Shown one piece after another: positions 1 through 10,123 of a DNA stretch of 64,000 nt. The notes below the pieces were generated by a model that saw only the letters and a program-made list of their open reading frames with translations, searched no databases and had not been told where the DNA came from. The stretch spans positions 1,698,163 to 1,762,162 of the forward strand of contig JAJEKV010000032.1 in the NCBI GenBank assembly GCA_021234155.1, read 5' to 3'. Numbering within the stretch: position 1 is the stretch's first letter; each line of letters opens with the position of its first letter. The stretch comes from Isoetes taiwanensis. Its lineage: Eukaryota; Streptophyta; Lycopodiopsida; Isoetales; Isoetaceae. The position numbers were made by a program, and so were the translations under genes.

Positions 1-2
1 CA

Positions 3-410
3 AGAAGAGCTAGTTGGTTAGAAGAGCTAGTTGGTTTTTATGCAGCTGATGAGCAAGAACTATCCGATGTACTCCAAATTGGAGACATATTTGCATCTTT
101 TGCTGCTCCAGGGAATCATGAAAATGTTCCATACTTCGTCCTCCTATGCGTGAAGGAGATGCATATTCTTCAGGAAGATGTGATTGACGACTATGGAAAT
201 AGAATGCTTGCTGGTGACAGGGTTATAGCTGGTCATTACTATCAACTGCTACAAGGCACAAACCACAAGTACAAGTTGTTGGATGACAAAATAGTATTGG
301 TACCAGCTGAATCTGTAATTGGAGCAAAGTTCACGATCGGCAAGGTCAAGGTCAAGCATAAGTTGAAGGGCACACATTACAACATATATGATCACACGAG
401 AGGTGCATGA
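3..410 (+). CDS. C-terminal part of an unrecognised protein, cut by the window edge
   Basis: A reading frame is open from the left edge of the window (codons from position 3) to a TGA at 408-410, giving about 135 residues without an internal stop. An ATG lies at 159 (in MHILQEDV), and the equally clean upstream frame (segments such as LVGFYAADEQEL and ENVPYFVLLCVKE) suggests the start is outside the window. I see no membrane segment, signal peptide or catalytic motif. The hydrophobic and acidic pattern looks like a folded domain, possibly the C-terminal piece of a transposon-associated protein given the neighbours, but I do not recognise the family and assign no function. Confidence 0.45.
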   Translation, partial: RRASWLEELVGFYAADEQELSDVLQIGDIFASFAAPGNHENVPYFVLLCVKEMHILQEDVIDDYGNRMLAGDRVIAGHYYQLLQGTNHKYKLLDDKIVLVPAESVIGAKFTIGKVKVKHKLKGTHYNIYDHTRGA

Positions 411-498
411 CATGCTTATATCAAGCCTACCTGAGATTGTTGAGTGCACATGACTAAGTTCTATACAAACGAACTTTCATATTTGCCATCATCTTCTA

Positions 499-864
499 TT
501 ATGTTGAGAAAACTAGTCGATTGCTGCAAGTTTTTTTGTTATTTACTTATTTTTTAATCTGAAGTGCATTTTGATACTTCAATTTCAGTATCATAGAATA
601 TCTTCTGTGACCAAGCAAAATGTATATCAGAAAGTACAAAATGTTCATCAATTGTTGCATGAAGAAGTTAAACTAGTCTGTGTTATGTTGAGAAAAATAG
701 TCGATTGCTGCAAGTTTTTCTTATTTACTTATTTTTTAATCTGAAGTGCATTTTGATACTTAAATTTCAATATCACACAATATCTTCTGATTCCAAGCAC
801 AATGTATATCAGAAAGTACAAAATGTTCATCAATTGTTGCATGAAGAAGTTAAACTAGTCTGTG
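499..864. repeat. Two-copy tandem duplication, 184-bp period
   Basis: Positions 499-682 and 683-864 are near-identical copies starting with TTATGTTGAGAAAA and ending with AACTAGTCTGTG. They differ by scattered substitutions and small indels. The sequence is AT-rich, with no coding capacity, and lies in the 3' flank of the left-edge reading frame. Confidence 0.85.
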
Positions 865-1106
865 AACTTGTTCTGTTATAATGGATATCAATAGCTTTTC
901 TTTTGATTTTCATGAAACAAAGCAGAAAGTGGAACATGTATGGAGACAAAAACTCTTGTATTACATATCACAAGATATACAACCTGGTCATATCAGATAT
1001 GATGCCAATATATACAAGTCTGTTGTTCATGTTTTATATTAACATTAAATTACATTCAAAATCTGGTCACAGCCGATGTGAAGCCAGTACATACTATTCT
1101 GCTGTT

Positions 1107-1806
1107 TCAATATGTTACTTTCTTGCAGCTTGTCCATAGCCTGGACATGCCATCTCTATCCTTGTAGCCCTCTGAAAGCATTTGCCTCCAGACAGCTGTT
1201 GTTAGTACATCGGTTGGATTGCGTAAAGGATTCTGCTTCACATCTTTCTTGTTGCAGTGCGGTGCTATCGGTTCTTTGCCGCAAATGAAGTTTGCAAATT
1301 CAAGCTCTTCCTTAGGGTAAAATCCTTGCTGAAATTTAGGAACCTTGGATGTGGATTTAGAGGTTCCAAATTTTTCTGTAATAGCAGATTCTTTTGTTCC
1401 TCCCTTTGCCAAATCTTTGGCCAAAACTTTAAAAGTATCCCAATCTACTTTTTTACCTGTCAATTGAAGGGCAAATGCACGAGCAAAGTACTCAGGTACA
1501 TGGCGATTTGTGACCTCCCGCTTACCAAAAACAATTTCATAATGTTTGTAGAAGTTCTCGCCCACTCGGCTTCCGCTAGATTCTTTGAACCAGAGTATGT
1601 CTTTGGGCCCCCTTTGCTTTCGTCCATTATCATTTGTAACTGGAAAAATTCATCCGCATTGACACATCTTACATGCTTTGCTTCCACAACGGCCGGGTTC
1701 TTCACAAATAAGTCTTCTTTTTTGGCCCTAGTTCCTCGAAGTTTGAACCTTCCTCTTGTTTTTTCGGCTTTCTTGCTAGAATCGACTATTTTCAAATTTT
1801 TGTTTA
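1107..1806 (-). pseudogene. Unrecognised protein gene, broken by one frameshift
   Basis: Two minus-strand frames join into one protein-like stretch. The upstream part (1795 down to about 1565) reads KIVDSSKKAEK... to KTYSGSKNLAEAE. A +/-1 shift near 1560-1575 then leads into VGENFYKHYEIVFGKREV and on to a stop at 1107. The combined product would be about 230 residues, basic, with no membrane segment. An in-frame TGA lies just upstream of 1806, so the 5' end is either an intron acceptor or truncated. I do not recognise the family. It has the same strand as the transposase remnant at 2931-5723 and could be part of the same element or an independent gene. Confidence 0.4.
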
Positions 1807-1809
1807 ATC

Positions 1810-2925
1810 ACGGGTGACTTAGGGAGGCAAAGCGTCCATTGCTTGGATCACGGGCAAGGATTTCGAGGAAGAAGAATAGTTTCTGGTCGAATTGCCGTTG
1901 ATCACTCACAAACACAAAAAAATTGGAACGGCGGCTAATTTTTTTCCTAAGCGAAACACCTCGTAATCTCCCTCAGAAAAATTGCAATGAAGGTCCGTTC
2001 GGTTGCCCTTTGCCACTCATAATTTTGAATTGTCGGCGTGGTTACTCCTAATCATTACATATCCCAACTAACTAAAATTCAAAAAAATAACAAAAACGGG
2101 TGCCTACATGCCCTACATTATACATAATGTAAGGGCATTTTTTTTACACCCTAGCTTTCTTTTACCCTTTGGCAAGTTGCAGTTTGGCGTCATATTCTTG
2201 AAGTTCTCTTGTACAGTTTACGTTTTTCCAGCACTAACTTCTTATAATACTAATTCTATTAACTGGTTTTCTGTATTGTTAATAGAATAATCATTTTTAT
2301 GTATACATAATCTAGTGGTTCTGTTGTTTCAAAAATATTATAACTGTTAAATAGATTGTAAGATATTATGGAATCACTGATCTAGGGAAACAAACTAGCC
2401 AGCATAATTTTAAAAGGATCATGTTACCCTAGGATTAATATTTCGCATTATTTCATACATTAAATTGCACATTTAAACTTGCAGATTTTGTAGCTAGGTT
2501 ATTATAGGAAAGGCGATAAGCCAGTGTTGGTCCATTGCTTACCTGTTACCCAGGTGTTGGCAACCATCTAATGCTTGTCTAATGCCTTGTGGTGCAGGTA
2601 ACTGGACTGAACCCTCCATGCATTTGCTTGGTGTTTGTCGGAGCAAAGGTTTTGCTTAATTCTATTTGATGCGACTCTAAGTGGATTTACAAATCTGAGT
2701 GTAATTTTTTTGTGGTTTTTTGTCGCTGGGCAAAATGGGCTTTTTTTCAGACCGAATAATATTATATGCAACAAAATAGAAAATAACATTGACAAATTGC
2801 CTAAAGAGTTAAATAAACAGAACAAATAATATTAATAGATTGAGTACTCAAACAACGCTTACTTTAATAGTGCTATAATATACTAATAGTAGATGAAACA
2901 CAAATAACATTTATCCAATACAATA
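1810..2925. other. AT-rich stretch without recognisable gene
   Basis: Both strands carry only short, composition-driven frames. I see no domain, tRNA or inverted repeat. It separates the broken gene at 1107-1806 from the SWIM-domain exon starting at 2931. Confidence 0.6.
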
Positions 2926-2930
2926 ATACC

Positions 2931-3470
2931 CTAAGCTAGAATAACATCCAGCAAGGAATCTGGAAACATTGGTTGTATCAGTCGTAGATCAGCCAAAGGA
3001 TCCCTCCCAAGCACCTTAGTGTATATGTAGAACAAGTGCTTGCAAGGAACAAATTGCTTCTTGTTGCTCCAATGCATGAAGTCTGGACAGGTGCAGGTTG
3101 GTTCACGTTTTATGCTAACTGTGTACACTTTACCTTCTCTTTGGATTGTGTAGTTGACATGCCTCCTTTGAATTACTGCTTCCCTGGCCACATCATCGAC
3201 CACCATATCTTTACTTTGCTCAAGGCGCACCATCCCAAATTTGGTCAACTCCTTCCTTTTATTCACACGTCTTCCATCCCTTGTCATGTGAACACTTTCA
3301 GAAACATCATTATGTGATGTTTCCTCAACTGCACTACCAGTGTGAATGACTGGTTGCATGTGAATCCCATCTAACTGGTATCCTTTGTTCACCAAGAACT
3401 CTATTTCATCCTGTCGCAGATTGCTTCCTCTTGCAACTGGCCATAGTTGTGGTCTTAGAGGTGGGTGCAA
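2931..3470 (-). other. SWIM zinc-finger segment of the transposase
   Basis: This uninterrupted 179-residue stretch contains CTCPDFMHW followed by PCKHLFYIY, the CxC...CxH arrangement of SWIM domains, which follow the catalytic core in many plant MULE transposases and probably bind DNA. The stop is at 2931 and I take it as the C-terminus. The upstream piece (3489-3782) continues the same protein in another frame (MIRGRNRLSLHLRL), again implying a small indel or intron near 3480. Confidence 0.75.
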
Positions 3471-4418
3471 CAGAGCCTTATCTGGGTATCATATGCACTT
3501 CACATTATCTGGACAAAACCAAACTAATTGTTCCTGTGATCCCCCCCTGAATGTCCTGATTCCATAGAAGCTAGGTGCTGCAGTAGAAGACAATCCCTTG
3601 TTAATTTTCTTGTTGTTACATTTCCTTCCATTTTCAGATGTCATTCCCTGACATTTTACTTGATTGCCAGCAGTTGTTCTTCTGATAGCCCAAAAAGTGT
3701 TGTGAACATCTCTCTCCACCAGGCGAAGATGTAGCGACAAGCGATTTCGACCACGGATCATCGGAAGCAACTCTTGGAACATTATGTGCTTGCTTATCCG
3801 GCGTCGTTCGAACCCCGTGTCAAGTTCCCATCATTTGAGACTGTTTTTTTGCTTCTTGGATATAGTTTGATCATTTTCACTGTCCCCGAAACATGTGGAT
3901 ACATGCCATAATCCGCCAACTTCTCGATTAAAACATTGGCCAGACTTTTGACTTAATACCATCGCTAAGTTGCCCTTGCGATCACGGTAAATAAAGTCGA
4001 AATTCCAGGTCCAGGACCAACATAGTTGTGCTCTAAATATGATTTGTACCTTGTGCTCTGCGGTAATGCTTGATGTAAGGTCAAAAGACTTCGCATCATA
4101 TAATGTTAAGGTTCTAGTGTAACCCGTTTTGTGACTAACCAACTCCCATGTGCGGATTTCGACAAAATTTGTGTCGGGCATATACATAGCTGTGGATAAG
4201 TCATGGCGGCCTTCATATAATTTCCCCATCTACTTATTCTATGGTGCCACCATGCTAACCATGAGGACAAAGAGTTTACATCACTTGGTGAAGCCTTGCC
4301 ATGCCACCAATCTATGATTGATTGATACATCTTCTCAAAGATCATCTATTGTTTGACACTCTCTCCACTTTCTACAAAGCTTCGGATGTTCTTGTCTATA
4401 TTCGGATATATAAGACTC

Positions 4419-4625
4419 TTAGTATGGCGTTGTAACACTTTGTTCAAAATGGAAAACACAAGATCTTTCTTTTTCGGTGTGTATTTGGCCATTATAAAAT
4501 ACTTCTCTAATTCTTTGTCCAATTGGCTTGGGCCTCATCGCCATGAACCCGTGAAACTCTGGCGGTGGATAGTTCTTACTAGTCATGACCTTATTTAGCT
4601 TGACCCAAAATTTCTTTTGAGACAA
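4419..4625 (-). other. DDE-core segment of the transposase with a double frameshift
   Basis: The open frame reads FWVKLNKVMTSK, PPPEFHGFMA, a nonsensical stretch, then IREVFYNG and RSCVFHFEQS. Between them, the alternative frame spells DEAQANWTK, the expected continuation of the FMAD-type catalytic aspartate motif. A one-base loss before this block and a compensating gain after it explain the pattern. The second catalytic Asp is therefore out of frame in this copy. Confidence 0.65.
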
Positions 4626-5719
4626 GACATCTTACATTTTCATGTCACATACGCCTATGGTCATCAAACCTCTAACATCTTTGTAACAATACGAAGTATT
4701 CAAGATATTATATATTGACTTAGTTAAATGGATACTACCAAATGCAATATATAAATAATACTTACATGGGGCCATATACATGGCAAGCAAGGGTTGTCCA
4801 ACCTTGAATGCGCTTCGCACGGATCAAAATGCACCCATGCCTTTGATAAATCACCGGATGGCGCATTCTGTTTACTAAATCAACTCGAGCACGGTCCATT
4901 AGTAGACATTTTGAAAACATAACATCTCTCATTCTCGCCATGTGCCTGATAAGGAAACTTGGATCCATGAAAGTATTCATAACGACACCTTCGTTTTAGG
5001 TTGAGTATACTGCTAATATCATCACAACATTCTTTATTCTTTATTCGAGCATTGTCTAACCATCTTCTCAACCTACAAAATAAGTAAATTTTAATCAGAG
5101 GCTAATCAATGTCAATATAATGTACTTATGAAATGAGTTTTTTTTCCTTACCTTCTCTGGTTGCAAAGTGGTTCCAGTCGAATTAGCAGCTCATCCATTT
5201 GCTCGACACTCAACTTGTTCACATGATCTACGTCAGCTGTTTCAATGACACTTTTGCAAATTTCTTGCATGGCAATTTCGTTTTGAGCATGTCTAGTTCC
5301 CTTCAGCTTGCAAGAAGATTGCACAGAACTCTCTAGGAGTGATCTCAAGTGCAATATATCAGATCTTGATTGCACACGCCTTATTGGATGACTATGACTG
5401 CCAGTGTATATAACTAGCCTCGTATCATGAATATTGTCTGGAATACAGTAATATACCATTGCATTGCACAACCCCACACATGAAGGTTGCTCTTTGCAAT
5501 ATTCACAACGCAATGATCCATGTTCCTCGTTAACCTCACCAACTACAGGCCTCTTGTTTATAGCCCCTTTCCATTGCACATTGTTTGCCTTCCCATGTGT
5601 AAGATTATAATCACACCAGGGGTTGAGACACTCCAGCTCTCCAGCACAATACGATAGCCTAACAGTCCCACGAACACATGGAATATGAGTGTGGCTCGGT
5701 GCAGTCCAAACATGAGGAT

Positions 5720-5757
5720 CCATGTTTTGTTGCATGCCTTCCATGTTTTGTTGCATG
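5720..5757. repeat. 17-bp direct repeat at the junction of two divergent genes
   Basis: CCATGTTTTGTTGCATG occurs at 5720-5736 and 5741-5757, a 21-bp period. It sits exactly where the transposase N-terminus ends on the minus strand and the ParB-like frame becomes recognisable on the plus strand. It may mark a rearrangement joining the two genes. Confidence 0.7.
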
Positions 5758-8432
5758 TCACGGATGCAATAAAGGCCGGATGGGATCAATATTGGCAAGA
5801 AGAGAATGATATGTTTGAGGCCCAACTTGCAACAAATGATGATTGGAGTGATCTTCGTGGCAAGATGTTCTTATGCTGGGATGGGAATCATCGTACTGAT
5901 GCATGGATGCAGGAGATTCGGGATAGATATTCATTAGTGAGAGAGATGCACTTCTCTGTGCAAGCTTCATTTGTGCAAATTGATCAAGAAAAAGAGTCTG
6001 CACTCATCCGGGCAATGAAGAGAATTAATGAGTATGTATTGCATTATTTCTATGCTAATCTTGTATGCTCTATATGTTCTATTAAAAACTGTCTGATGTT
6101 TATGTGAAGGTTGAATGAAACTGGTATAGTGAGGACTACACTTAAAGACATTCTCTATGGGGTGTACAGGATGACAAACTCTAACTTGACCAACTTTACT
6201 TCTAGTATTCCAGTGGAAGAATTGAAATGTAGTAGAGTGCAAGAAGCCAAGACTCTGAATGGCGAACCATGGTATCCTTATACACGTTACATTTTAGCCT
6301 GTATTCTCTATCAGGTACCTTAACTTGGAACGTACATGTTATGAACATTGTGTTTTTTGTTCGTTATTCTTTTTAACATTTCGGTTTTGCTCTATGTATG
6401 CAGTCCAAAATAGAGAGAGAAATTGAGGAAGCCACTTCCAAGTATTCTGGAAGTTACGGTCTAGAAGAAGCAAGAGCAAAAGCAGAAAAAGAGATAAAAA
6501 AAAAGTGGGTCACAAAAATGGGTAAGTACTTGGCAATTGTGAATCCAGATTTGGGAACAAATTGGGTAAATTTGGTCACTAGCAGGGAGTTGGAAAATAA
6601 GTACATAAATTTGACAGTTGAAAAGTTGTATGACATGACAAAAGCCAAAGTACCAAACTCCACAAGGGATCGTTGGCTGACTTGGATGACATCTGGTACA
6701 GCTATTATTCGGAGTTACAATATTCCAGCCAATGATAGGGATTTTCATGAATGGGTTAAAAAGGAGACATGGTTGGAAACTCTTCTAACCAAGTCACAGG
6801 AAACTTTTGATGCAATTGTGTTAGATGAGGGCATTACAGTCAACCACAGGGGAGATGATTTGCAGATGTGGTTAAGACAATTTAAGGTGAAGAACATGAG
6901 TGATATGTTTAAAGCTTACGAGAAGAATATGTCTGCAACAGCAAAAGTAGAAGATGCCTTTGAAATTCAGAAGGCTTCGGAACGAGTCTGCTATAGGTAA
7001 ATGATTTTTACATTTATATGCATAGGATTTAAACCTTCACTAAAATACATGTAGAAATATCCATTAAAATTGTTCTTTCCATTTTCAGGTATTTCAAGTA
7101 TTGCCTCGAGAAGAAATATATTGATGCATTGCCATTCCTGCTGCAACAATGGGCTAAAGGACGTGAGGAGACCTCCATGTACTCAGCCAAAGGAAATCAT
7201 GACAGGAAAGGAGGTTTATCTGAATGGGAAATTCGTAATTGTCCTTGGTGGATTGATTTCCCGCCAGGCAAATTTCCAGACGAAGAGGGAGCGTTGTTCA
7301 AAGAGAAGACTGATGGTAGGTTGTCAGCAGGTGATGTTGATATTGATGCTGTGGATGATGGTAATCTTCGCGTCAAAAGGCGAAGAAAGCTTGCATTACC
7401 AAGAGATTCCAAGAAAGAAGTTAAGAAGAACATTGTGAGTGAGCCTACTTCCATGGATCACGGTTCTAGTGCAGAGGAGCCACAAATGCAGGAAAATGAG
7501 GATTGTGGTATCCAACAAGTTGAACGAAGGTATGCTAATGTTTCTCTGTCATTGATTTGTGCTGATGTTTCGGACATTGCTGCCACAATGAACTCTACTC
7601 AAGAGTCCATATTTAAGTCCATTAGAGAATTTAGAAGGAAAGTGGCAATGGAAAAACGTACATACAGGAGAAACAAAGTGGACAGAAATTGGAGAGCCGA
7701 TGTCGTATTATTGGACTTCCCTACAAATGAAAAACCTACGATGGGTCACTTGGTAGTTCCTGAATGGAACTTATGTAGCAAACAGGTTATTGATGATGCT
7801 TTCACTATAGCCACACTTTGTGTTGATGATTCTGGATTTGTGGTATGCTTTTGTGGTATTAAGCAATTGAAGATTTTGGATGCTGCTGCAAAGAAACGCA
7901 ATCTTGAAAGACAACGCATGTACTTCATGGTGCAGAAAACTCCATGTGAGGTAACTCGTGATGCCTTTGGAGTTTTTGAGAATAGTTGTTACTATTTCAT
8001 TGTCTACACCAGGATTGGAGTTGATGTTGGGAAGATAAACTCAGTGGTTCCATGAGGGAATTGAACCAAAACAACAATGTTCTTTTCAATGTGCTAGCTG
8101 AAAAAGATAGGTTGCCAGTGCATGATGCAAAACAATCAAGATATGGCTTGGAAAAATCAACAAAAGTGATGGAATTTATACTTCATTCTTTTTGTGTGAC
8201 GGGTGGCTTTGCATTGGACTTGTTTGCTGGTACTGGCTCTATGATGGAAGCATGCGCGTTAAAAGGTGTTCATTACTTTGGAACTGAGAAGGATGAAGTG
8301 TTGGTTCAGTCTGTGCTTGCGTTGCGGCGTTGTGGGGCTCCTTCTATTGATCTTGACAAATCAGATGAGAGTGGAGATGAAGACGACATTGAGAATGTTC
8401 CAGTTCAGGATGTGGACGAACCCTTGGACTAG
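5757..8432 (+). CDS. ParB-like / class-beta DNA methyltransferase-like fusion protein
   Basis: Four exons fit together with consensus GT-AG introns: up to 6031, 6110-6314, 6404-6996 and 7089-8432 (introns of 78, 89 and 92 bp). Apart from one frame change near 8010-8052 there is no stop over about 2.3 kb. The first exon carries MFLCWDGNHRTDAWM, which fits the GxHRxxA core of ParB/sulfiredoxin-fold domains. A helical, charged middle region of about 400 residues follows (KIEREIEEATSKY, NSTRDRWLTWM). The last exon has WRADVVLLDFPTNE, in the place of a DPPY-type motif IV, and then GGFALDLFAGTGSMMEAC and YFGTEKDE, a good motif I (AdoMet site). Motif IV before motif I is the beta-class order of N6-adenine/N4-cytosine DNA methyltransferases. 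ParB-methyltransferase fusions are known in phage and bacteria. The N-terminus is missing or in an unseen exon. Motif IV is degenerate, so activity is uncertain. Confidence 0.6.
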
Positions 8433-8459
8433 TCCGTGAGTTTTTCAGTTTCATACTTT

Positions 8460-8464
8460 GCTAT
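8460..8464. repeat. Target-site duplication, left (GCTAT)
   Basis: GCTAT immediately precedes the TGTGACG start of the left LTR and is repeated at 20065-20069 right after the CGTCACA end of the right LTR. A 5-bp duplication is usual for Ty3/Gypsy integration. Confidence 0.9.
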
Positions 8465-10110
8465 TGTGACGTTCCAGGGGAATATACGCTATGCATACGT
8501 ATATTCCTGGACCCGTCACTATACAAGTCTATCTTCATAGCCTTGTATACCATAGATTGTGGCACTAGGGGGCGTGACTAAGTTATTCATATAACTTAGC
8601 CAACCTTAGGTTAAGACCATTTTCCACGTGGCCTTAACCTATTGGGCACCCGCCACACGAGACTCACCCGATTGGTGCCACGTGGCATCTTAGGTGGACC
8701 TAACTTATATAGGCTGGAACCCTAACCCTAGGCCTCTTTCCAGCCCTAGCACCCAGAGACTCATCTACTCGTTCGAAACCCCGTTTCGAACATCGTTTGC
8801 TGTGGCATAGTCTGGTGTAGCAGCCCCCGCAGGGTAGACTCGTTCTTGGAGCAAGAGCAGCATCACGTGAGTCGAAGACCATGGAGGCACACGGATCTGG
8901 AGGGAGAGCATCAGGAGCAGGTATGTAGGGTAGTAGTTGTGATAGCTCATTTGGAATTAGCATTCCAGATGTGCTAGTATCTTGTATCTAGAGTAGAGCC
9001 ATCCTAGAACCCGTATTCAACATCTTGAACCCTAATCAATGAACCCTAACCATTAGTTAGATTGTATGATTAGGTTAAGATGTTCTTCTTATGATCATTC
9101 TTAGGATACGATGATTATGTGATGTTGGTTGATCATGTTTGCTCCTCTTGTATTGGGAAGGGGGGTAGAGACCTAGGGCCATATGTAGTATGCTCCTAGA
9201 GTAGATCCCTTAGTTCCTATTAGATGCGGCCTGTGCATAGGAGCCCACCAGGCTATCGAGGCTATGCTGTGACTCAGCACCACATAACGGGGCTAGAGGG
9301 AATGTGGAGGGAGGATCCCTGCCGAGAGTGGGGGGCCGGGGGGATCCCATAGTGGGCTAGGCTTATGGTGGGTCACCGTGTGGGCCGAGCATGGGTGGAC
9401 ACACCTCCTGGGGCAATGGTGCCGCCTGCCTCGAGAGCTGCAAGTGTCGGCTTGGCTCTCGTTTTGGGGGGTTAAGTCGGGTACGAATCGTGTGTCGCCA
9501 CGATTCTCTAGCCGCCCACGGAACCTCTAGACCCTGGGAAGGGGAGATGCAACCCTTCCTGCCTCATCGGACCAGGGAGATGCAACCTGGAGTAGTCCCG
9601 ATGGGTGATGCCATGGGATTGCGTATCCGGAAGGCTAGAGTCATGCCAGAGCCTGATTTAGCCCATCCGCAAAGTATGCAATGTGGGGGGGGCGGATGGA
9701 GTGGTCAACCCTAGCCATTGTCTTATGCCACCCCCGCCATTGTTATGACTCGGTTCGCTCTATCTTGAGACCTATCCAGTCAGTCTACCTCCTTATGAGT
9801 CAGAGCCATGGGTAGGAGCTCTCATGTTTTATGGTTTATGATTATCTTCTTTGCTCATATGGATATGTGATGGACTACCCTTCGAGGTAGTATGTTGTAT
9901 TGTTATTGCTAGTTCTGACGTTGTTTATGCTTCCGCTGTGATAGGAGCCCATAGGGGAAGGGCGCGCAAGACACCTTCGTGTCCCCTTTCCGCACTACGG
10001 GAGTTCCATAGTGCGGGATAGACGGAGGGCCTGTGCGGTTGTTGAGCCGGACGGGGGATTTCCTGCCGAGTGTACGGCCGGGCGCCGTATGTTTAGCAGG
10101 GAGCGTCACA
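8465..10110 (+). repeat. 5' LTR of the Gypsy element
   Basis: 1646 bp, starting TGTGACGTTCC and ending GGGAGCGTCACA. It aligns over its full length with 18417-20064 (1648 bp), with scattered substitutions and small indels, some clustered around 8780-8830 and 9240-9700. Short frames inside it on both strands are composition artefacts. Confidence 0.95.
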
Positions 10111-10111
10111 A

Positions 10112-10123
10112 TGGTATCAGAGC
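10112..10123 (+). other. Primer binding site (tRNA-iMet type)
   Basis: TGGTATCAGAGC lies one base after the 5' LTR. It is the standard complement of the plant initiator-Met tRNA 3' end used to prime minus-strand synthesis in Gypsy and Copia elements. Confidence 0.93.

Larger units (their letters stand above)
2931..5723 (-). pseudogene. MULE-like DNA transposase with C-terminal SWIM zinc finger, frameshifted
   Basis: Read from 5723 down, the pieces appear in the order expected of a Mutator-like (MULE) transposase. First is an N-terminal Cys/His-rich region with LSYCAGELECLNPWC, LRCEYCKEQPSC and a terminal YTGSHSHP, resembling GCM/FLYWCH-type zinc domains. Then come GWTTLACHVYGP, TIGVCDMK, a broken FHGFMA/DEAQANW, CVFHFEQS, SSWLAWWHHRISRWGNYM and finally a SWIM finger. 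Two introns keep good borders: 5073-5151 (79 bp) and 4679-4765 (87 bp). Frameshifts are visible near 4985, twice around 4520-4545 in the catalytic motif, and near 4200, so the copy is inactive or the assembly has indels. Such enzymes cut and paste DNA in the nucleus; the MULE assignment rests on motif order. It is transcribed away from the ParB/methyltransferase-like gene at 5757-8432. Confidence 0.7.

Noticed and set aside
1257-1817. 186-codon plus-strand frame
   Set aside because: Antisense of the protein-like minus-strand gene at 1107-1806; Phe/Cys/Leu-rich shadow without a domain.
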